NCBI RefSeq assembly: GCF_031143425.1
Contig: NW_027150013.1
Span: 62,001-126,000 of the forward strand
DNA from: Pleurodeles waltl
Taxonomy: Eukaryota > Chordata > Amphibia > Caudata > Salamandridae
Direction: 5' to 3'
Length of the DNA stretch: 64,000 bases
Below are positions 59,301 to 64,000 of the stretch, piece after piece. The position numbers and the translations under genes were made by a program. Position 1 is the first letter of the stretch. Each line of letters opens with the position of its first letter. The notes beneath the pieces are model-generated. The model saw nothing but the letters and a program-made list of their open reading frames with translations, made no database searches and was not told the origin of the DNA.

Positions 59301-61308
59301 TGCCACAGAAATGTGAGGAACATGTGTTTTTTTAGCCAAATTTTGAGGTTTGCAAAGGATTCTGGGTAACAGAACCTGGTCCGAGCCACACAAGTCACCC
59401 CATCTTGGATTCCCCGAGGTCTCTAGTTTTCAGAAATGCACAGGTTTGGTGGGTTTCCCAAGGTGGCGGCTGAGCTACAGGCCAAAATCTACAGGTAGGC
59501 ACTTTGCAAAAAACACCTCTGTTTTCCTTCAAAAATGTGGCTGTGTCCACGTTGCGCTTTGGGGCGTTTCCTGTCGCGGGCGCTAGGCCTACCCACACAA
59601 GAGAGGTATCTTTTTTATCAGGAGACGTGGGGGGACGCTGGGTGGAAGGAATTTTGTGGCTCCTCTCAGATTCCAGAACTTTCTGCCACAGAAATGTGAG
59701 GAACATCTGTTTTTTTAGCCACATTTTGATGTTTGCAAAAGATTCTGGGTAACAGAACCTGGTCCGAGCCACACAAGTCACCCCATCTTGGATTCCCCTA
59801 GGTCTCTAGTTTTCAGAAATGCACAGGTTTGGTAGGTTTCCCTAGGTGGCGGCTGAGCTACAGGCCAAAATCTACAGGTAGGCACTTTGCAAAAAACACC
59901 TCTGTTTTCCTTCAAAAATTTGGCTGTGTCCACGTTGCGCTTTGGGGCGTTTCCTGTTGCGGGCGCTGGGCCTACCCACACAAGTGAGGTATCATTTTTA
60001 TCGGGAGACGTGGGGGAACGCTGGGTGGAAGGAAATTTGTGGCTCCCCTCTGATTCCAGAACTTTCTGCCACAGAAATGTGAGGAACATGTGTTTTTTTA
60101 GCCAAATTTTGAGGTTTGCAAAGGATTCTGGGTAACAGAACCTGGTCCGAGCCACACAAGTCACCCCGTCTTGGATTCCCCTAGGTCTCTAGTTTTCAGA
60201 AATGCACAGGTTTGGTAGGTTTCCTTAGGTGGCGGCTGAGCTACAGGCCAAAATCTACAGGTAGGCACTTTGCAAAAAAACCCTCTGTTTTCCTTCAAAA
60301 ATTTGGCTGTGTCCACGTCGCGCTTTGGGGCGTTTCCTGTTGCGGGCGCTAGGCCTACCCCACAAGTGAGGTATCATTTTTATCGGGAGACGTGGGGGAA
60401 CGCTGGGTGGAAGGAAATTTGTGGCTCCCCTCAGATTCCAGAACTTTCTGCCACAGAAATGTGAGGAACATGTGTTTTTTTAGCCAAATTTTGAGGTTGG
60501 CAAAGGATTCTGGGTAACAGAACCTGGTCCGAGCCACACAAGTCACCCCGTCTTGGATTCCCCTAGGTCTCTAGTTTTCAGAAATGCACAGGTTTCGTAG
60601 GTTTCCTTAGGTGGCGGATGAGCTACAGGCCAAAATCTACAGGTAGGCACTTTGCAAAAAACACCTCTGTTTTCCTTCAAAAATTTGGCTGTATCCACAT
60701 TGCGCTTTGGGGCATTTCCTGTCACGGGCGCTAGGCCTCCCCGCACAAGTGAGGTATCATTTTTATCGGGAGACGTGGGGGAACGCTGGGTGGAAGGAAA
60801 TTCGTGGCTCCTCTTAGATTCCAGAACTTTCTGCCACAGAAATGTGAGGAACATGTGTTTTTTTAGCCAAATTTTGAGGTTTGCAAAGGATTCTGGGAAA
60901 CAGAACCTGGTCCGAGCCACACAAGTCACCCCATCTTGGATTCCCCTAGGTCTCTAGTTTTCAGGAATGCACAGCTTTGGTAGGTTTCCCTAGGTGGCGG
61001 CTGAGCTACAGGCCAAAATCTACAGGTAGGCACTTTGCAAAAAAAAACTATGTTTTCCTTCAAAAATTTGGCTGTGTCCACGTTGCGCTTTGGGGCGTTT
61101 CCTGTCACGGGCGCTAGGCCTACCCACACAAGTGAGGTATAATTTTGATCGAGAGACGTGGGGGAACGCTGGGTGGAAGGAAATTTGTGGCTCCTCTCAG
61201 ATTCCAGAACTTTCTGCCACAGAAATGTGAGGAACATGTGTTTTTTTAGCCACATTTTGAGGTTTGCAAAGGATTCTGGGTAACAGAACCTGGTCCGAGC
61301 CACACAAG
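56333..61308 (+). repeat. HOR block E, copy 1 (13 monomers)
   Basis: Monomers start at 56333 (a, 'aaaggatactggg' and 'tccaagcc'), 56716 (b), 57099 (c, 381 bp, 'caaaaatacctc'), 57480 (d, 'tgggaaacag'), 57863 (i), 58246 (f), 58629 (e), 59012 (p), 59395 (u, h-like with 'cccgaggtc' and 'cccaaggtgg'), 59778 (o), 60161 (c), 60543 (d, 'tgggaaacag', 'cctccccgcac') and 60926 (i). The c-d-i triplet occurs twice within the block. Copy 2 starts at 61309. Confidence 0.88.
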
Positions 61309-63987
61309 TCACCCCATCTTGGATTCCCCTAGGTCTCTAGTTTTCAGAAATGCACAGGTTTGGTAGGTTTCCCTAGGTGGCGGCTGAGCTACAGGCCAAA
61401 ATCTACAGGTAGGCACTTTGCAAAAAACACCTCTGATTTCCTTCAAAAATTTGGCTGTGTCCACGTTGCGCTTTGGGGCGTTTCCTGTCGCGGGCGCTAG
61501 GCCTACCCACACAAGTGAGGTATCATTTTTATCGGGAGACGTGGGGGGACGCTGGGTGGAAGGAATTTTGTGGCTCCTCTCAGATTCCAGAACTTTCTTC
61601 CACAGAAATGTGAGGAACATGTGTTTTTTTAGCTACATTTTGAGGTTTGCAAAGGATACTGGGTAACAGAACCTGGTCCAAGCCACACAAGTCACCCCAT
61701 CTTGGAATCCCCTAGGTCTCTAGTTTTCAGAAATGCACAGGATTGGTAGGTTTCCCTAGGTGGCGGCTGAGCTACAGGCCAAAATCTACAGGTAGGCACT
61801 TTGCAAAAAACACCTCTGTTTTCCTTCAAATATTTGGCTGTGTCCACGTTGCGCTTTGGGGCGTTTCCTGTTGCGGGCGCTAGGCCTACCCACACAAATG
61901 AGGTATCATTTTTATCGGGAGACGTGGGGGAACGCTGGGTGGAGGGAATTTTGGGGCTCCTCTCAGATTCCAGAACTTTCTGCCACAGAAATGTGAGGAA
62001 CATGTGTTTTTTTAGCCACATTTTGAGGTTTGCAAAGGATTCTGGGTAACAGAACCTGGTCCGAGCCACACAAGTCACCCCATCTTGGATTCCCCTAGGT
62101 CTCTAGTTTTCAGAAATGCACAGGTTTGGTAGGTTTCCCTAGGTGGCGGCTGAGCTACAGGCCAAAATCTACAGGTAGGCACTTTGCAAAAAACACCTCT
62201 GTTTTCCTTCAAAAATTTGGCTGTGTCCACGTTGCGCTTTGGGGCATTTCCTGTCACGGGCGCTAGGCCTACCCACACAAGTGAGGTATCATTTTTATCG
62301 GGAGACGTGGGGGAACGCTGGGTGGAAGGAAATTCGTGGCTCCTCTTAGATTCCAGAACTTTATGCCACAGAAATGTGAGGAACATGTGTTTTTTTAGCA
62401 AAATTTTGAGGTTTGCAAAGGATTCTGGGTAACAGAACCTGGTCCGAGCCACACAAGTCACCCCATCTTGGATTCCCCTAGGTCTCTAGTTTTCAGAAAT
62501 GCACAGGTTTGGTAGGTTTCCCTAGGTGGCGGCTGAGCTACAGGCCAAAATCTACAGGTAGGCACTTTGCAAAAATACCTCTGTTTTCCTTCAAAAATTT
62601 GGCTGTGTCCACGTTGCGCTTTGGGGCGTTTCCTGTTGCGGGCGCTAGGCCTACCCCACAAGTGAGGTATCATTTTTATCGGGAGACGTGGGGGAACACT
62701 GGGTGGAAGGAAATTTGTGGCTCCCCTCAGATTCCAGAACTTTCTGCCACAGAAATGTGAGGAACATGTGTTTTTTTAGCCAAATTTTGAGGTTGGCAAA
62801 GGATTCTGGGTAACAGAACCTGGTCCGAGCCACACAAGTCACCCCGTCTTGGATTCCACTAGGTCTCTAGTTTTCAGAAATGCACAGGTTTGGTAGGTTT
62901 CCTTAGGTGGCGGATGAGCTACAGGCCAAAATCTACAGGTAGGCACTTTGCAAAAAACACCTCTGTTTTCCTTCAAAAATTTGTCTGTATCCACGTTGCG
63001 CTTTGGGGCATTTCCTGTCACGGGCGCTAGGCCTACCCACACAAGTGAGGTATCATTTTTATCGGGAGACGTGGGGGAACGGTGGGTGGAAGGAAATTTG
63101 TGGCTCCTCTCAGACTCCAGAACTTTCTGCCACAGAAATGTGAGGAACATGTGTTTTTTTAGCCAAATTTTGAGGTTTGCAAAGGATTCTGGGAAACAGA
63201 ACCTGGTCCGAGCCACACAAGTCACCCCATCTTGGATTCCCCTAGGTCTCTAGTTTTCAGGAATGCACAGGTTTGGTAGGTTTCCCTAGGTGGCGGCTGA
63301 GCTACAGGCCAAAATCTACAGGTAGGCACTTTGCAAAAAAAACCTCTGTTTTCCTTCAAAAATTTGGCTGTGTCCACGTTGCGCTTTGGGGCGTTTCCTG
63401 TCACGGGCGCTAGGCCTACCCACACAAGTGAGGTGTAATTTTGATCGGGAGACGTGGGGGAACGCTGGGTGGAAGGAATTTTGTGGCTCCTCTCAGATTC
63501 CAGAACTTTCTGCCACAGAAATGTGAGGAACATGTGTTTTTTTAGCCACATTTTGAGGTTTGCAAAGGATTCTGGGTAACAGAACCTGGTCCGAGCCACA
63601 CAAGTCACCCCATCTTGGATTCCCCTAGGTCTCTAGTTTTCAGAAATGCACAGGTTTGGTAGGTTTCCCTAGGTGGCGGCTGAGCTACAGGCCAAAATCT
63701 ACAGGTAGGCACTTTGCAAAAAACACCTCTGTTTTCCTTCAAAAATTTGTCTGTGTCCACGTTGCGCTTTGGGGCGTTTCCTGTTGCGGGCGCTAGGCCT
63801 ACCCACACAAGTGAGGTATCATTTTTATCGGGAGACGTGGGGGAACGCTGGGTGGAAGGAAATTTGTGGCTCCCCTCAGATTCCAGAACTTTCTGCCACA
63901 GAAATGTGAGGAACATGTGTTTTTTTAGCCAAATTTTGAGGTTGGCAAAGGATTCTGGGTAACAGAACCTGGTCCGAGCCACACAAG
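61309..63987 (+). repeat. HOR block E, copy 2 (7 monomers, continues past window)
   Basis: Monomers start at 61309 (a), 61692 (b, hybrid right end), 62075 (l), 62458 (c, 381 bp), 62839 (d), 63222 (i) and 63605 (f, ending in 'aggttggcaaagg'). Markers shared only with copy 1 are 'aaaggatactggg' plus 'tccaagcc' in a, 'caaaaatacctc' in c and 'tgggaaacag' in d. The offset is 4,976 bp (13 monomers) at a and b, and 5,359 bp (14 monomers) from c onward because an l unit is present here. Confidence 0.88.
61692..62074 (+). repeat. Hybrid monomer b with h-like right end
   Basis: The left half carries the three b markers. The right half has 'ggaattttggggctcctc' and 'tagccacatttt', where other b units read 'aaatttgtggctcccc' and 'tagccaaatttt'. 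The neighbouring copy 1 unit (56716) is a normal b. Confidence 0.75.
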
Positions 63988-64000
63988 TCACCCCGTCTTG
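63988..64000 (+). repeat. Partial monomer at right edge
   Basis: The last 13 bases start another unit with 'tcaccccgtcttg', so the array continues to the right. Confidence 0.97.

Larger units (their letters stand above)
1..64000. repeat. Tandem satellite array, 383 bp monomer, fills the window
   Basis: The unit recurs 167 full times between 52 and 63987, all in one orientation, with a 51 bp partial unit at the left edge and 13 bp at the right. Most units are 383 bp and a recurring minority are 382 bp; 381, 384, 385, 386 and 387 bp units are rare. Neighbouring units differ at a modest number of positions, while units many kilobases apart can be nearly identical, so the real repeating entity is a multi-monomer block. 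Neither end of the array is reached. No dispersed element or unique DNA interrupts it. By size and organisation it is typical of a pericentromeric, centromeric or other heterochromatic eukaryotic satellite; location cannot be read from the sequence. I do not recognise the family. Confidence 0.99.

Noticed and set aside
544..63962. 82- and 64-codon plus-strand open frames in most monomers
   Set aside because: They overlap the minus-strand frame on the other strand, lie wholly within the repeat, change length with single-base indels and resemble no known protein.
435..63991. Roughly 128-codon minus-strand open frames, one per monomer (for example 1583-1969, 18428-18814, 63605-63991)
   Set aside because: They are the same satellite read in one frame over and over. 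They have no recognisable domain and depend on GTG starts, are broken by frameshifts in 382 bp units and by stops in others, and vary freely at amino-acid level.
1..64000. CRISPR array
   Set aside because: The repeats are 383 bp units with no short repeat/unique spacer pattern, and the sequence between any repeated words is itself repeated.
1..64000. Ribosomal DNA, 5S, tRNA or snRNA tandem cluster
   Set aside because: No A/B box pair, no 5S or rRNA core words and no cloverleaf could be recognised in the monomer on either strand.
1..64000. Insertion sequence or retrotransposon within the array
   Set aside because: Every interval between successive boundaries is 381-387 bp and all of it aligns to the monomer, so there is no room for an insertion.
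1..64000. Inverted monomers or a palindromic turn in the array
   Set aside because: All 167 boundaries carry the 'tcacccc'-type word, or a one-base variant of it, in the same orientation.

Overview
The whole 64 kb is one uninterrupted tandem satellite array. I count 167 complete monomers plus a partial one at each end. All lie head to tail in the same orientation, with no inversion, transposon, unique spacer, RNA gene or credible protein gene. The repeat unit is 383 bp (mean about 382.9 bp; range 381-387). A monomer is about 49% GC (187 of 383 bases in the 18428-18810 copy) and carries about 10 CpG, well under half the number expected from its base composition. I set the unit boundary at the T of the conserved 'tcacccc' word; the first is at 52 and the last at 63988.

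Organism: CpG depletion, together with many variants that are CpG to TpG/CpA changes, points to a eukaryote with germline cytosine methylation (vertebrate-like or plant-like). I do not recognise the satellite family and cannot name the species. Nothing in the window looks bacterial, archaeal or viral.

Layout: monomers fall into about 20 recognisable variants, coded here by letter from diagnostic words. a: 'ctctgatttcc' with 'ggaaggatttttg' or 'ggggggacgctgg'. b: 'cttggaatcccc', 'acaggattgg', 'caaatatttgg'. c: 382 bp, 'cctaccccacaag'. d: 'gcggatgagc', 'gtctgtatccacg'. e: 'ttccttaggtgg', 'gcatttcctgtcac', 'aaattcgtggc'. f: 'gtctgtgtccacg', usually 'aggcagtttgc'. g: 382 bp, 'gtgaagtatc' plus 'ggggatgctgg'. 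h: 'ttccataggtgg', 'ggggggacgctgg' or 'gtgaggggacg'. i: 'acccacccaagtg' and/or 'tgtaattttgatc'. j: 'ctgttacagaaatg'. k: 'ccttaaaaaatttgg' in an o-like body. l: 'actttatgccac'. n: 'gtgaagtatc' without the g deletion. o: near-consensus. p: o-like with 'tgtggctcctctc' and often 'ctgatttcc'. q/q2: 'gagctagaggcc', with 'ctgtctccacg' in q2. r: 382 bp, 'ggtataattt' plus 'ggggatgctgg'. s, t and u are singletons.

These variants recur in blocks, which makes a degenerate higher-order repeat (HOR) structure. There is a 9-mer block with a shortened second copy (52-6557), a near-identical 3,447 bp 9-mer tandem duplication (6768-13661), a 7-mer block present twice 21,445 bp apart (18428-21107 and 39873-42552), a dimeric 765 bp HOR (29152-31828), a 14/12-mer pair (45615-56332) and a 13/14-mer pair (56333-63987). 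Successive copies differ mainly by gain or loss of whole monomers through in-register hybrid monomers, the signature of unequal homologous exchange. One stretch (about 26.2-29.2 kb) carries a dense burst of small indels found nowhere else and is most likely low-quality assembly.

No genes work together here. The roughly 128-codon open frame on the minus strand and the 82-codon frame on the plus strand are by-products of the repeat sequence.
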